A stretch of DNA of 39,018 nt from Streptomyces scabichelini (GCF_011045015.1 NZ_JAAKZY010000090.1:1-39018), one strand, 5' to 3'. Numbered from the stretch's first letter, positions 1-7,743 are shown. The notes: generated by a model not told the origin, from the sequence alone. Translations and numbers: made by a program.

Positions 1-460
1 GGACGTCTCCGCCCCCCGGCGTATGACATCCCGGCTGATTCAGCGCTACTTGCACAACTCACCCTGGCGGCAGGCGACTTGCATGTCCTGCCGACTCTCG
101 AGGTGCGTGGGAACCCGTTCAAACCTCGGGTGCTCCCCGCACCCAAGGCCCCCCTTCGGGCTCCAAGAATTGATCATCCCCACGTCTGGCGCCGGGAACG
201 CCACTGCTGGCTTTCCATAGCGCCGGACTTATCGATCATTGTTTGGTCGGCTCGTATCCGATCAGCTGAAGCACGGTCAATCTAGACCATCGAGGCCCGG
301 TATGTAGAGGGGATGTGTGTAATTTGTGCGCAAGGTTTGAGACTGGTTCCACCGACCGGTGACCGTCTACGAGTGAGGTGCCCGATGCGGGCGGGGCGAT
401 CGATCCGGACAACGGGGCGTACGACTTGAGAAGTAGCTGTGGGCGAGGTGGAGTTGGGGG
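1..460. other. Stretch without a convincing gene
   Basis: A plus-strand frame stays open from the left edge to a TAG at 283-285, but its codon use lacks the strong third-position G/C bias of the neighbours and I recognise no domain in it. It could be the degraded tail of a gene to the left. From 286 to 460 I see no coding signal, RNA gene or clear hairpin. The window then enters the 3' end of a minus-strand hydrolase gene at 461. Confidence 0.5.
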
Positions 461-1345
461 TCAGCGGGCGGTGGCGGTGGCGGTGGCGGCCTGCTGGATG
501 ACTCGGCTGACGACGTCGGGGCGCGAGACGGGGACCGCGTGCGAGGCCTTGACCTCGACGGTGTGTGCCTTTGCGCGCTCGGACATGAAGCGCTGGGAGG
601 CCGGCGGGATGTTGAGGTCCTGAGTGGCGATCAGCGACCAGGAAGGAATGGTCTTCCAGGCCGCCTTGGTGGCCTTCTCCTCCAGCGCCGCGGCGGCGAT
701 GGGACGCTGCGTCGCGGCCATCAGGGCGGCCTGGCGCCGGGAGACATCGGCGGCGAACTGCTGGCGGAACTTGGCCGAGTTGATATACACGTCATTGCCG
801 CTCGCACCGCCCGGCAGGCTGTAGGGCACCGCTTCGATGGCGTCGCCGAGCGTGCTGCCGGGGAACTTGTTCGACAGCCCCAGGGAGGTCTCGCCCGTAT
901 CGGGGAGGAACGCGGCGATGTAGACCAGCGCCTTGACCTTGTCCTCCTGGCCCACGGCCGCGTCACTGATCACCGTGCCGCCGTAGGAGTGGCCCACCAG
1001 CACCACCGGTCCGTCGATACGGTCCACGACACTGCGCAGATAGCCGGCGTCACTGGCGGGTCCGCGCAGGGGGTTCGCCGCGGCCACCACCGGATAACCC
1101 GACTTCTCCAGCCGCTCGATCACACCGGTCCAACTGGCGGTGTCCGCGAACGCACCGTGTTCCAGCACGATCGTCGGCTTCGCGCTCGACCCTGAACCCG
1201 ACCCGCCTAACCCGCCCGATCCGCCCGACGCACCCGCCGTACCGGACAACGACACAGCGGCGAAGACACCGGCGACCACGCCGGCCGCCACCACACCGCT
1301 CACAGAACGACCGGACATCCGACGAGCCGAAGACACACGAGACAT
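461..1345 (-). CDS. Secreted alpha/beta-fold hydrolase
   Basis: Predicted 294-residue exported esterase-like hydrolase of unknown substrate. Residues 1-40 form a signal peptide with a basic start and a long Ala/Val/Gly segment, followed by a Gly/Ser linker (about 41-54). The catalytic domain opens with LEHGAFADTASW; the oxyanion motif is HGAF. The nucleophile elbow is GHSYGG (Ser120), the acid is probably Asp243 in ATQDLNIP, and the base is His269 in ASHAVP. This is the pattern of the AB_hydrolase_6-type proteins. The start at 1345 is chosen because AAGGG lies 7 bases upstream; an in-frame ATG two codons earlier sits too close to it. The C-terminus is a short Thr-Ala repeat encoded by a GGTGGC-type DNA repeat at about 470-490. 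It follows the FAD gene on the same strand, with 115 bp between them holding three GCATGC sites, so it may have its own promoter. Confidence 0.85.
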   Translation of the reverse strand: MSRVSSARRMSGRSVSGVVAAGVVAGVFAAVSLSGTAGASGGSGGLGGSGSGSSAKPTIVLEHGAFADTASWTGVIERLEKSGYPVVAAANPLRGPASDAGYLRSVVDRIDGPVVLVGHSYGGTVISDAAVGQEDKVKALVYIAAFLPDTGETSLGLSNKFPGSTLGDAIEAVPYSLPGGASGNDVYINSAKFRQQFAADVSRRQAALMAATQRPIAAAALEEKATKAAWKTIPSWSLIATQDLNIPPASQRFMSERAKAHTVEVKASHAVPVSRPDVVSRVIQQAATATATAR

Positions 1346-1406
1346 TTGCATACCCTTCGCTGGGAAGAAACCTGATGAGGTACGGGAGTTGGGGGGCAGC
1401 CTTGCT

Positions 1407-1447
1407 GCATGCTGCACGCATGCGCTCGCCCCCCCGAACGTGCATGC
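1407..1447. promoter_or_regulatory. Three GCATGC palindromes upstream of the hydrolase
   Basis: The hexamer GCATGC occurs at 1407-1412, 1418-1423 and 1442-1447. The first two are 11 bp apart, about one helical turn. They lie in the only sizeable gap upstream of the hydrolase gene, so they may be a regulator site or part of a hairpin ending the FAD transcript. No regulator can be assigned. Confidence 0.3.
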
Positions 1448-1460
1448 GGTACTGGCCGCC

Positions 1461-2927
1461 TCACTCCCCGTCACGTACGGAGACCAGCAGCCTCCCCGGG
1501 TTCGGGCCCGGGTTCCCATCGCGCACGGCGGTGAGCAGTTCAGTCCGGTCGGGGCCCGGCTCGGGATAGCGGGGCGCCTCAGCACCCAGCTGGATGACCC
1601 GCTCCACCAGGCCGGTCTCGACGAAGGCCGCGTCGGCGGTGGCGAGCATGGAACCGACATCGCCCCAGGCGCGCAGGATCTCCGGGTCCTTCAGGAAGAC
1701 GGCCTCCACCGCGGTGCGCAGCGCCCAGGCCGGATCGTACGTGACATAGCGCTCGCCGCGCATCTCGGCGTCGATCTCGGCTGTGCGGTGCCGGGTCCAG
1801 GCGGTGTCGTCCGCCCATCCCGGCCCGGACTTCGCGTCGATGCCGCGGTCGACGCGCAGAGCGAGTTCGACGGCGTCGTCCGTACCGACCAGACGCAGCG
1901 CGTCACGCAGCAGTACGGCGTGCCGCAGACCGGTCGTCATACCCATGCCGAACTGCGGGTTGGTGGTCATCCGCGCGTCCCCGACGGCCAGGATTCCCGT
2001 GACGACGGGCCGTTCGTCGGCGACCAGGCGGCGCAGGGTGTTGTGGGTGCCGCCCATCACGTGTACGTCGGTCAGCGGGATGCCCTCGTTCCAGCGGGCG
2101 GCGTGCGGGTAGCGGGCGAGCACGCGGTTCCACACGTCCACGCGGCTCAGCGGGCGGAGCTCCTGGTCGCGGTCGGAGGTGACGAGGGTGGCCGACCAGG
2201 TGTCGCCGTCTCCGGGGGCGGTGACGATCGAGATGCTGTTGTGGTGGGTCAGCGGCCAGGTCCGTGGGGCCGGTACTCCCCGCTCGTCGGCGCGGAAGTA
2301 CCGCGTGTAGTAACGGAATCCGGCGTCCTCGAGGACTACTTCGGGTGCGCCGCCGACCTGCGCGAGGAGGTCGGGCACGTCGGTCCGCCGGCCGGAGGCG
2401 TCGACCACGAGGTCGGCCTCGATGCGCGCCCCGGAAGCGGTCACCACTCCTGTGATGTGCGGGCGGCCGGAGATGCGGGCGTCCGCGAGCAGGGACACCA
2501 CCTTGGTCCCGCCGACGATGCGCACGCCGGGCGTCTCGGCCGCGGTGGCGAACAGGGCGGCCTCCAGGACCGGGCGCCGGGCGGTGAGCGTCTCGAAACG
2601 CTCGTCCCCCTCCTGTCGCGGGCCGGCCTCCGGCACCGTCCAGGCGCCGGCCAGCATGCTGTACGGGTAGCCGCCCGCCTCGCGGATACGGTCGACGGCG
2701 CCGGGCAGCTCCTTGTCGAGGAGACGGAAACCGGCCGGCATGAGGATGTGTGTGTGCCCGAACTGCTTGACGCCGGGCCGTCGCCAGTCACCGCCGATGG
2801 CGGCCTCCACCGTGCGTGCGGCGGTGGGATCCCGGTCGAGCACGGTGGCGCGATGCCCGTCCGCGGCGAGCAGCATCGAGGTGACAAGGCCGACAGGTCC
2901 GGCTCCGATGATCAGTACGTGGGCCAT
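1461..2927 (-). CDS. FAD-dependent oxidoreductase (flavin monooxygenase-like)
   Basis: 488 residues. The N-terminus MAHVLIIGAGPVG is a Rossmann dinucleotide-binding motif (GxGxxG at 8-13), followed by the acidic end of beta2 (VLDRD, about 29-33). The second FAD motif is present as DASGRRTD (about 176-183), and the GD motif that contacts the ribityl chain is ILAVGDARMTTNPQFG (Asp317). The order fits the PHBH-like group A flavoprotein monooxygenases or geranylgeranyl-reductase-like proteins; the substrate cannot be told from sequence. The start at 2927 is supported by GAAGGAG about 6 bases upstream. An upstream in-frame start would be out of position. The promoter region carries the 31-bp direct-repeat element at 2972-3002, which is also found upstream of the ECF sigma gene. 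The MocR regulator gene lies immediately upstream on the same strand and is its most likely local regulator. Confidence 0.85.
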   Translation of the reverse strand: MAHVLIIGAGPVGLVTSMLLAADGHRATVLDRDPTAARTVEAAIGGDWRRPGVKQFGHTHILMPAGFRLLDKELPGAVDRIREAGGYPYSMLAGAWTVPEAGPRQEGDERFETLTARRPVLEAALFATAAETPGVRIVGGTKVVSLLADARISGRPHITGVVTASGARIEADLVVDASGRRTDVPDLLAQVGGAPEVVLEDAGFRYYTRYFRADERGVPAPRTWPLTHHNSISIVTAPGDGDTWSATLVTSDRDQELRPLSRVDVWNRVLARYPHAARWNEGIPLTDVHVMGGTHNTLRRLVADERPVVTGILAVGDARMTTNPQFGMGMTTGLRHAVLLRDALRLVGTDDAVELALRVDRGIDAKSGPGWADDTAWTRHRTAEIDAEMRGERYVTYDPAWALRTAVEAVFLKDPEILRAWGDVGSMLATADAAFVETGLVERVIQLGAEAPRYPEPGPDRTELLTAVRDGNPGPNPGRLLVSVRDGE

Positions 2928-2971
2928 GGGAACTCCTTCGTCAGGGAATGCCCCCACCTTTCGCCGGACGA

Positions 2972-3002
2972 CTGCTCACCTTCCAGACCGGTTTCCTGCT
3001 CA
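2972..3002 (-). promoter_or_regulatory. 31-bp direct-repeat element, copy 1
   Basis: Read on the minus strand it is TGAGCAG-N17-TGAGCAG with a central GGAAACCGGTCTGG. It ends 44 bp before the ATG of the FAD gene. A second copy (29 of 31 bases identical) is at 6742-6772, 47 bp before the ECF sigma start. Sequence outside the two TGAGCAG boxes is not conserved, so selection rather than a recent larger duplication is likely. Direct repeats suit a MocR operator (GabR and PdxR bind direct repeats); GGAAAC also resembles the -35 of ECF promoters. Confidence 0.65.
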
Positions 3003-3048
3003 GTTGCCACGCCACGCGTCGGGCTGGGGCCGCCGAAGTCGGCCCGTG

Positions 3049-4632
3049 TCAGGCCAGTTCGCGTAGTGCGTCGCCGAGCAGCGCCACCCCTTCGGCGATC
3101 GCGCCGGCCGGAGTGGCCGCGTAGCCGAGGACGAGGCCGGGTTCGCCGGGCAGTTGCCGGTGCCACGACAACGGCTGGCACTTCACGCCCCGGGCGAGCG
3201 CAGCGGTGGCGAGCTCGGTGTCGCGTACTTCCTGCGTGTAGGTGACGGTCAGGTGCAGGCCGGCCGCCGCGCCGTGCACGACCGCGCCAGGCAGATGCTC
3301 CGCGATGGCGTTGATCATCGCGTCGCGGCGCCGCCGGTGACGGCCGCGCAGCAGCCGCAGATGGCGTTCCAGGTCGCCGGAGTCCATCAGGCGGGCCAGC
3401 ACCAGCTGGGGCAGTACGGCGTTGCCCAGGTCGGTGAAGCGTTTCGCGTCGATCAGGGCGTCACGGTGGCGGCGCGGCGGTATCACCCAGCCGATGCGCA
3501 GGGCGGGTGCGAGCAGTTTGGACACGCTGCCCATGTAGCACACCTGGTCGGCGAGCAATGCGCGCAGCGCGGGTACCGGCGGCCGGTCGTAGCGGTGTTC
3601 CGCGTCGTAGTCGTCCTCCAGGATCAGTCCGCCGTTCTGTGCCCAGCGCAGCAGTTCGCGGCGGCGCTCGCCGCTCGTCACCACGCCGGTGGGGAATTGG
3701 TGGGCGGGCGTGAGCAGCACCGCGCGGGCGCCGGTGGCGTGCAGTGCCTCTACGCGCACACCGCTGTCGTCGAGGGGTACCGGTGGGGTGGCCAGGGCTC
3801 CGTTCCGCAGATGCTGGCGGGTGCCGAGCGAGCCCGGGTCTTCCACCGCGACGCTGTCGATGCCGTCGGCCCGCAGCACCGGGTGCAGCAGAGTGAGCGC
3901 CTGCGCGGTGCCGGCGACGACCAGCACCTCGTCCGGCTCCGCCCGGATGCCGCGGCTGCGCGCCAGCCAGCCGGCGATGGCGCCGCGCAGCTGCGGGGTG
4001 CCGCGCGGATCGCCGTAGCCGAGTTTCTCGGCGGACAGTTCGGTGAGCACGGTTCGTTCTGCTCGCAGCCAGGCCGCGCGGGGGAACGCGGTCAGATCGG
4101 GCTGGCCGGGGGTGAAGTCGATGCGGGCACGGGCGGCGCGCAGCGTGTCGAAGATGTCGGTGCCCGGTTCGCCGGCGAACAGCGAGCCGGGCACGGCCCG
4201 GTCGGCGGCGAGGGCCGAGGGCCGTGAGGGCCCGGTCCCGGGCCCGGGAGGTGCCATGGGTGACACGGCAGCGGGTACCGCGACCACTACGGTCCCGCCG
4301 CGTCGGCGTCCTTCGACGTGGCCGTCCTCGGTCAGCCGCCGGTATGCCTCGGCGACGACGCCGCGCGAGACGCGCAGTTCGGCGGCGAGCGCTCGGGTCG
4401 GCGGCAGCCTGCTGCCCACCGCCAGCCGACCGTCGGTCATCGCCCGGCGCAGCTGCCGAGTCAGCCAGTCCGATGTGCCGCGAGCAGGCGCGTCACCGGC
4501 GTCGAGCTGCAGGAAGTCCGAGCCGTAGGACGGGGACTTGCCCGACGGCTCGCCGTTCGCCGACGTGGCTTGCGTCGCACGTATGGCAGCCGGTGAGCCC
4601 GTTTCCTGTCGCCCCTGGTTCACCAGGCCCAT
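3049..4632 (-). CDS. MocR/PdxR-family PLP-dependent transcriptional regulator
   Basis: About 527 residues from the chosen start. Residues about 53-118 are a GntR-type winged helix (SDWLTRQLRRAMTDGRL, SRLPPTRALAAELRVSRGVV). Residues about 165-520 are a fold-type I aminotransferase domain. GYGDPRG, the aspartate region LILEDDYDAEHRYDR and the PLP-lysine motif MGSVSKLLAPALRIGW (Lys372) are intact, so it should bind PLP. MocR proteins sense an amino acid or amine through PLP chemistry and usually control adjacent genes. The start is uncertain: ATG at 4632 has no clear ribosome-binding site, a TTG at 4701 overlaps the upstream gene's stop, and homology begins only near residue 38. It follows LysE and B3/B4 genes on the same strand and precedes the FAD gene, so both are candidate targets. 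Confidence 0.85.
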   Translation of the reverse strand: MGLVNQGRQETGSPAAIRATQATSANGEPSGKSPSYGSDFLQLDAGDAPARGTSDWLTRQLRRAMTDGRLAVGSRLPPTRALAAELRVSRGVVAEAYRRLTEDGHVEGRRRGGTVVVAVPAAVSPMAPPGPGTGPSRPSALAADRAVPGSLFAGEPGTDIFDTLRAARARIDFTPGQPDLTAFPRAAWLRAERTVLTELSAEKLGYGDPRGTPQLRGAIAGWLARSRGIRAEPDEVLVVAGTAQALTLLHPVLRADGIDSVAVEDPGSLGTRQHLRNGALATPPVPLDDSGVRVEALHATGARAVLLTPAHQFPTGVVTSGERRRELLRWAQNGGLILEDDYDAEHRYDRPPVPALRALLADQVCYMGSVSKLLAPALRIGWVIPPRRHRDALIDAKRFTDLGNAVLPQLVLARLMDSGDLERHLRLLRGRHRRRRDAMINAIAEHLPGAVVHGAAAGLHLTVTYTQEVRDTELATAALARGVKCQPLSWHRQLPGEPGLVLGYAATPAGAIAEGVALLGDALRELA

Positions 4633-4690
4633 GGTGTCAGGCGCCACTGCGGCCTCTGCTTGCTTGCCTGCCTGCTCGCCTGAAAGGTTC

Positions 4691-5392
4691 TCAGCGGCCA
4701 AAGGCGAACTCTGGTGCGGACGGGGTGAGGATGGCGGCCGTGGGATCGCTCGACCAGTGCGCGACCAACTCTTCCGTGACGGTCTTCAGCAGCTCCGGCA
4801 CGGCCTTCGCGCCGTCTTCGTGCATGGCCTCCGTCACCACGAGGATTCTGCTGGTGTGCTCGCCGACCGCGGAGTGGCCGCTCTGCCGGTTGGTCCAGCG
4901 GCGGGCATGGGCCCGTCCGGCGGAGTCGGCGAAGGTCACCTCGCCGGGTGCCGGGTGTTCGGTGGCGCCGCCGAAGGTCGTGTAGAGCTCGTCACCACGG
5001 GCGTGGCGCACCTCCAGCAGAGGGCCGGCGATGCGGTCGGCGTCGAGGACCGCGACCGGTACTGCGTAGGCGACCGAAATGGCGTTGCACAGGTCGATCA
5101 CCGGATGGATGCGCGGCAGTTCCCCTTGCTTCCTCAACCGTCGCAGCAGCGACTCCGAAGCGCACCGGTACTGCGTGGGTTTGAGCCCCATGCGGGAAAA
5201 GGCCCGCCGCCAGGCAAGCACTTCGGGAAACTCGCTCTCGGTGGCACCGGCCAGCCGGGCCGCGGCGTGGGCGGTGTATGCGGCGGCGCGCCGGCCGACA
5301 TCGGCGTCGGCACCGACGCCGGTGGCGTACAGGGCGCCGGCAGTCAGCTCGGGGTAGTCGGACCAGAGGGCGTGTGTGTGCCGAAAGCGCAT
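4691..5392 (-). CDS. Free-standing B3/B4 domain protein (tRNA-editing-like)
   Basis: 233 residues. The sequence matches the stand-alone B3/B4 family, related to the editing domain of the phenylalanyl-tRNA synthetase beta chain. Recognisable parts are the lead-in FSRMGLKPTQYRCASESLLRRL, then PRIHPVIDLCNAISVAYAVPVAVLDADRI, and near the end a GGATEHPAPGEVTFAD segment and RRWTNRQSGHSAV. In synthetases this domain removes wrongly attached amino acids; what the free protein does is not settled. ATG at 5392 lies 2 bases after the stop of the LysE gene, so the two are translationally linked. The MocR gene follows within about 60 bases. Context suggests handling of a misincorporation-prone or non-protein amino acid, which is inference. 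Confidence 0.8.
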   Translation of the reverse strand: MRFRHTHALWSDYPELTAGALYATGVGADADVGRRAAAYTAHAAARLAGATESEFPEVLAWRRAFSRMGLKPTQYRCASESLLRRLRKQGELPRIHPVIDLCNAISVAYAVPVAVLDADRIAGPLLEVRHARGDELYTTFGGATEHPAPGEVTFADSAGRAHARRWTNRQSGHSAVGEHTSRILVVTEAMHEDGAKAVPELLKTVTEELVAHWSSDPTAAILTPSAPEFAFGR

Positions 5393-5394
5393 GT

Positions 5395-6000
5395 TCAAGC
5401 CACCGCCAGCCGTGCGCTCAGGCCCACGAAGCAGACGGCGAACACCCGGCGGATGCCGGTCATCACCCGCGGCCGGGCCACTATGCGGTGGCGCACGGCG
5501 GCGGCACACATGCCGTACGCGGCGAAGACGACGAAGGTGAGCACCATGAAGACGGCGCTGAGGCGGAGCATCACGCCGAGGGAGCCGGCTGTGTCGGCGG
5601 GGGCGAACTGCGGGAGGAACGCGACGAAGAACATCGTGAGCTTCGGGTTGAGCAGGTTGACCAGCACCCCGGAAGCGACCACACGGGCCGCCGGCCGTGG
5701 CGCGGCTGCTGCCTCGACCACCAAGGCCTCCTTGTCACGCAGCATGGCCCACGCCATGAACAGCAGGTAGCCGACACCCACGTACTTCACCGTCTCGTAG
5801 GCGACGGCGCTGGCGTGCAGCAGCGCGGCGAGGCCGGTGATCGTCGCCGCCAGGTGCGGCACGATACCGAGGGTGCAGCCGAGCGCGGCCACCACACTCG
5901 CCCGGCGGCCGTGGGACAGCCCGGTGGCGAGTGTGTACACCACACCGGTGCCGGGGGTGACCACCACGACCAGGGTGGTCAGCAGAAACGCGATGCTCAA
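5395..6000 (-). CDS. LysE/RhtB-type amino acid exporter
   Basis: 201-residue inner membrane protein with about six hydrophobic segments. The signature start FLLTTLVVVVTPGTGVVYTLATGL, the GCTLGIVPH segment, and LLNPKLTMFFVAFLPQF in the middle are typical of LysE/RhtB exporters, which remove amino acids or homoserine-like metabolites by proton exchange. I place the start at a TTG at 6000 because a perfect GGAGG sits at 6007-6011, exactly 6 bases upstream, and the resulting N-terminus (SIAFLLTTL) matches the family. A start further upstream would add charged residues (SGRRTSRRS) and put the ribosome-binding site inside the gene. It lies 118 bp downstream of the sigma gene and 2 bp upstream of the B3/B4 gene. 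Confidence 0.87.
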   Translation of the reverse strand: MSIAFLLTTLVVVVTPGTGVVYTLATGLSHGRRASVVAALGCTLGIVPHLAATITGLAALLHASAVAYETVKYVGVGYLLFMAWAMLRDKEALVVEAAAAPRPAARVVASGVLVNLLNPKLTMFFVAFLPQFAPADTAGSLGVMLRLSAVFMVLTFVVFAAYGMCAAAVRHRIVARPRVMTGIRRVFAVCFVGLSARLAVA

Positions 6001-6118
6001 AGGGGACCTCCGCGAAGTTCGGCGTCCGCTCATCCTGCTGCGGCCATGGTCCGACCGGCAGGGCCAAAGCAGTCACGGCTTGATGGTCCATAAAGAGAGG
6101 GGTCAGAAAAGAGAAGGC

Positions 6119-6694
6119 TCAGGACCGGACGACACCCCGTGTGTGGAGGGTGTCGCGCAGAGCCCGCAGAGCGTAGTGGCTGCGTGATTTGACGGTGCCC
6201 GGTGGGATGCCGAGCTGTTCGGCGGCCTGTACGACGCTGTAGCCGCGGTAGTACGTCAGGCTGAGCACCTCCCGCTGGGCAGGGGTGAGCAGGCTGAGCG
6301 CGTCCAGCACGATCTGCGTGGTGAGAATGCGCTCGACGGCATCGTCGACCGACAGATCGAGATTCTCGACGGCCTGGGTCTCCGACGGCCGGATGGCCTG
6401 AGCGCGGTGGTGATCCATGGCGAGGTTCCGCACGACGGTGAACAGCCAGGGACGGATGGACACCGGGTCCGTACTGGCGGAGGCGAACCGCAGCCACGCG
6501 CGAGCGGTGGCTTCCTGCAGCAGGTCCTCCGCCTTGTGCCAGTCGCCGCCCAGTAAGCGAGCCGCATAGCGCATCAGCGGGGTGGCGTGATGGTGGTAGA
6601 GGGCACGTACGAATTCCTCGCAGTCATCGGTCCGATCGGTTGACAAGGCGACCGCCGCGCCCACCGGACCCGTACCGCACACCACGACATGCAT
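6119..6694 (-). CDS. ECF-type RNA polymerase sigma factor with a TTA codon
   Basis: 191 residues. Region 2 covers about 27-95 (EEFVRALYHHHATPLMRYAARLL, AEDLLQEATARAWLRF, IRPWLFTVVRNLAMDHHRA). Region 4 covers about 125-185 (ALSLLTPAQREVLSLTYYRGYSVVQAAEQLGIPPGTVKSRSHYALRALR). The PGTVKSRSHYAL tail resembles SigK/SigL-like ECF groups. No anti-sigma gene with a zinc-finger motif adjoins it. The start at 6694 has GGAGGG 7 bases upstream; an ATG at 6730 would overlap the regulatory element. Codon 47 is TTA (6554-6556), so translation should depend on the bldA tRNA. The first 18 residues, MHVVVCGTGPVGAAVALS, look like a Rossmann beta-strand and glycine loop rather than a sigma N-terminus. Confidence 0.85.
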   Translation of the reverse strand: MHVVVCGTGPVGAAVALSTDRTDDCEEFVRALYHHHATPLMRYAARLLGGDWHKAEDLLQEATARAWLRFASASTDPVSIRPWLFTVVRNLAMDHHRAQAIRPSETQAVENLDLSVDDAVERILTTQIVLDALSLLTPAQREVLSLTYYRGYSVVQAAEQLGIPPGTVKSRSHYALRALRDTLHTRGVVRS

Positions 6695-6741
6695 CACACA
6701 GCCCTCCGCCGATCTGGACGGGCTGAGCATGTCGGCTGCCG

Positions 6742-6772
6742 CTGCTCACTTCCCAGACCGGTTTCCTGCTCA
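6742..6772 (-). promoter_or_regulatory. 31-bp direct-repeat element, copy 2
   Basis: Same TGAGCAG-N17-TGAGCAG structure as at 2972-3002, differing at two positions. It ends 47 bp before the sigma gene ATG, almost the same distance as for the FAD gene (44 bp). This supports a promoter or promoter-proximal operator and argues against the upstream ATG at 6730. Confidence 0.65.
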
Positions 6773-6823
6773 AACGAAGCCCGCTCGGTGAGCGCGTCGT
6801 TCGTTGTGCGCCTGGAGGAGACG

Positions 6824-6940
6824 TCAGTCCAGGTCCGCCGCCGCACGGCGCGCGGCCTCGACGGCCCGCGCGGGATCGGGTGTCGGCACGCCGTCCAGTT
6901 CGTACGGCATCACCGTGTCGAGCAGCGGGCCATACGTCCC
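6824..6940 (-). pseudogene. Orphan 3' fragment of an unidentified gene
   Basis: Between the sigma promoter and the DUF3152 stop, one minus-strand frame encodes about 35 residues ending DTVMPYELDGVPTPDPARAVEAARRAAADLD and a TGA, with fully typical Streptomyces codon use. Upstream this frame becomes the antisense shadow of the DUF3152 gene, so no complete gene exists. It looks like the tail of a gene whose body was lost. I do not recognise the family. Confidence 0.3.
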
Positions 6941-6951
6941 TGGCCCGCGGC

Positions 6952-7743
6952 TCAGTCGACCGAAGGCCCCTCGATGTACCGGCCCTCGCGGTCGTAGGGC
7001 CATGCGTTGGCCTCGCAGCCGTCGAGGCCCTTGATCTGCTGCATCATCGCGGGAGCGGGCTTCCCCGGGCCCGGGCAGCCTTCGTGCCCGTGACCCAGGC
7101 GGTGCCCGACCTCGTGATTGATGATCAGAGCGCGGTACTCCTCGATTGGGCCGTCGAACTGCGGTGAGCCGAGCTGCCACCGCCGGAGGTTGACGACCAC
7201 CGTCGAGCCCACGGTGCAGTTGACCTGGCCCTGAGTGTCCAGGCCTGCGGCGCCGCAGATGGCGTCGACGGTCGCGGGGGTGGCGATCTTCACCGTGAAG
7301 TCCGCTGGTTTCGACGCGACCAGCTGGAAGGCCTCCCCGCTCGCCGTCCATCCGCGTGGATCCCCGAGGATCGCGTTCACCTCGCGTGCGGCCGCCGACA
7401 GCGAAAGGTCCAGGGAGTCCTCCACCTGCACCCGGTATCGGCGGGGCGTGCCCTTCCCGACAGACGCGAGGCTGTCACGCGCGGTGGCGAACTCCCCGGA
7501 TCCGTCGGCCGGGATCGGTGAACCGGCAGGCTCGCTCGGCTCGTCCGGCGCGGGCTGTTCCTCCGACCACGCGGATGTCTCCTCCGGCACGGCAGGACGT
7601 CTCGCGTCCACGCTGTCCTTCTGCTGTTCCGGCAGACAGCCGTAGGCCAGTAAGGCGGCGCTCGTCACGGAGGCGAACAGCACGGCCGTCCTGGTGCGAC
7701 GTATCCGGGCCGCGACGAAATGGTGCGATTTCGTACGTAACAT
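6952..7743 (-). CDS. DUF3152 secreted metalloprotease-like protein with a TTA codon
   Basis: 263 residues. A basic N-terminus and hydrophobic segment (about 19-35) ending near AYGC suggest export, possibly as a lipoprotein, though the lipobox is poor. Residues 40-95 are an acidic Pro/Glu/Ser-rich linker. The DUF3152 domain follows (RRYRVQVEDSLDLSLSAAAREVNAILGDPRGW) and contains a zinc-protease-like HEVGHRLGHGHEGC (His210, Glu211, His214, His218), which suggests a metzincin-like metal site. The substrate is unknown. ATG at 7743 is preceded by GGAG at 5 bases; upstream in-frame residues have no such site. Codon 31 is TTA (7651-7653), giving likely bldA control, as for the sigma gene downstream. 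Confidence 0.85.
   Translation of the reverse strand: MLRTKSHHFVAARIRRTRTAVLFASVTSAALLAYGCLPEQQKDSVDARRPAVPEETSAWSEEQPAPDEPSEPAGSPIPADGSGEFATARDSLASVGKGTPRRYRVQVEDSLDLSLSAAAREVNAILGDPRGWTASGEAFQLVASKPADFTVKIATPATVDAICGAAGLDTQGQVNCTVGSTVVVNLRRWQLGSPQFDGPIEEYRALIINHEVGHRLGHGHEGCPGPGKPAPAMMQQIKGLDGCEANAWPYDREGRYIEGPSVD

Noticed and set aside
1..285. Open frame at the left edge as a partial gene
   Set aside because: Its codon use is not that of the surrounding genes and no family is recognisable, so it was not called as coding.
2281..2330. TTA codon in the FAD gene
   Set aside because: The TTA triplet on the minus strand is out of frame (it spans CGT-TAC-TAC). The same applies to TTA triplets seen in both esterase-type genes and the GH42 gene.
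1140..3245. Long plus-strand frame of 701 codons
   Set aside because: It is antisense to the hydrolase and FAD genes, which have clear domains. The predicted protein is Gly/Arg/Val-rich with no recognisable fold, typical of shadow frames in GC-rich DNA.
4588..4610. Possible third copy of the 31-bp element near the MocR start
   Set aside because: Only CAGGAAACGGG resembles the core, with one mismatch. The flanking TGAGCAG boxes are missing, so chance is the simplest reading.
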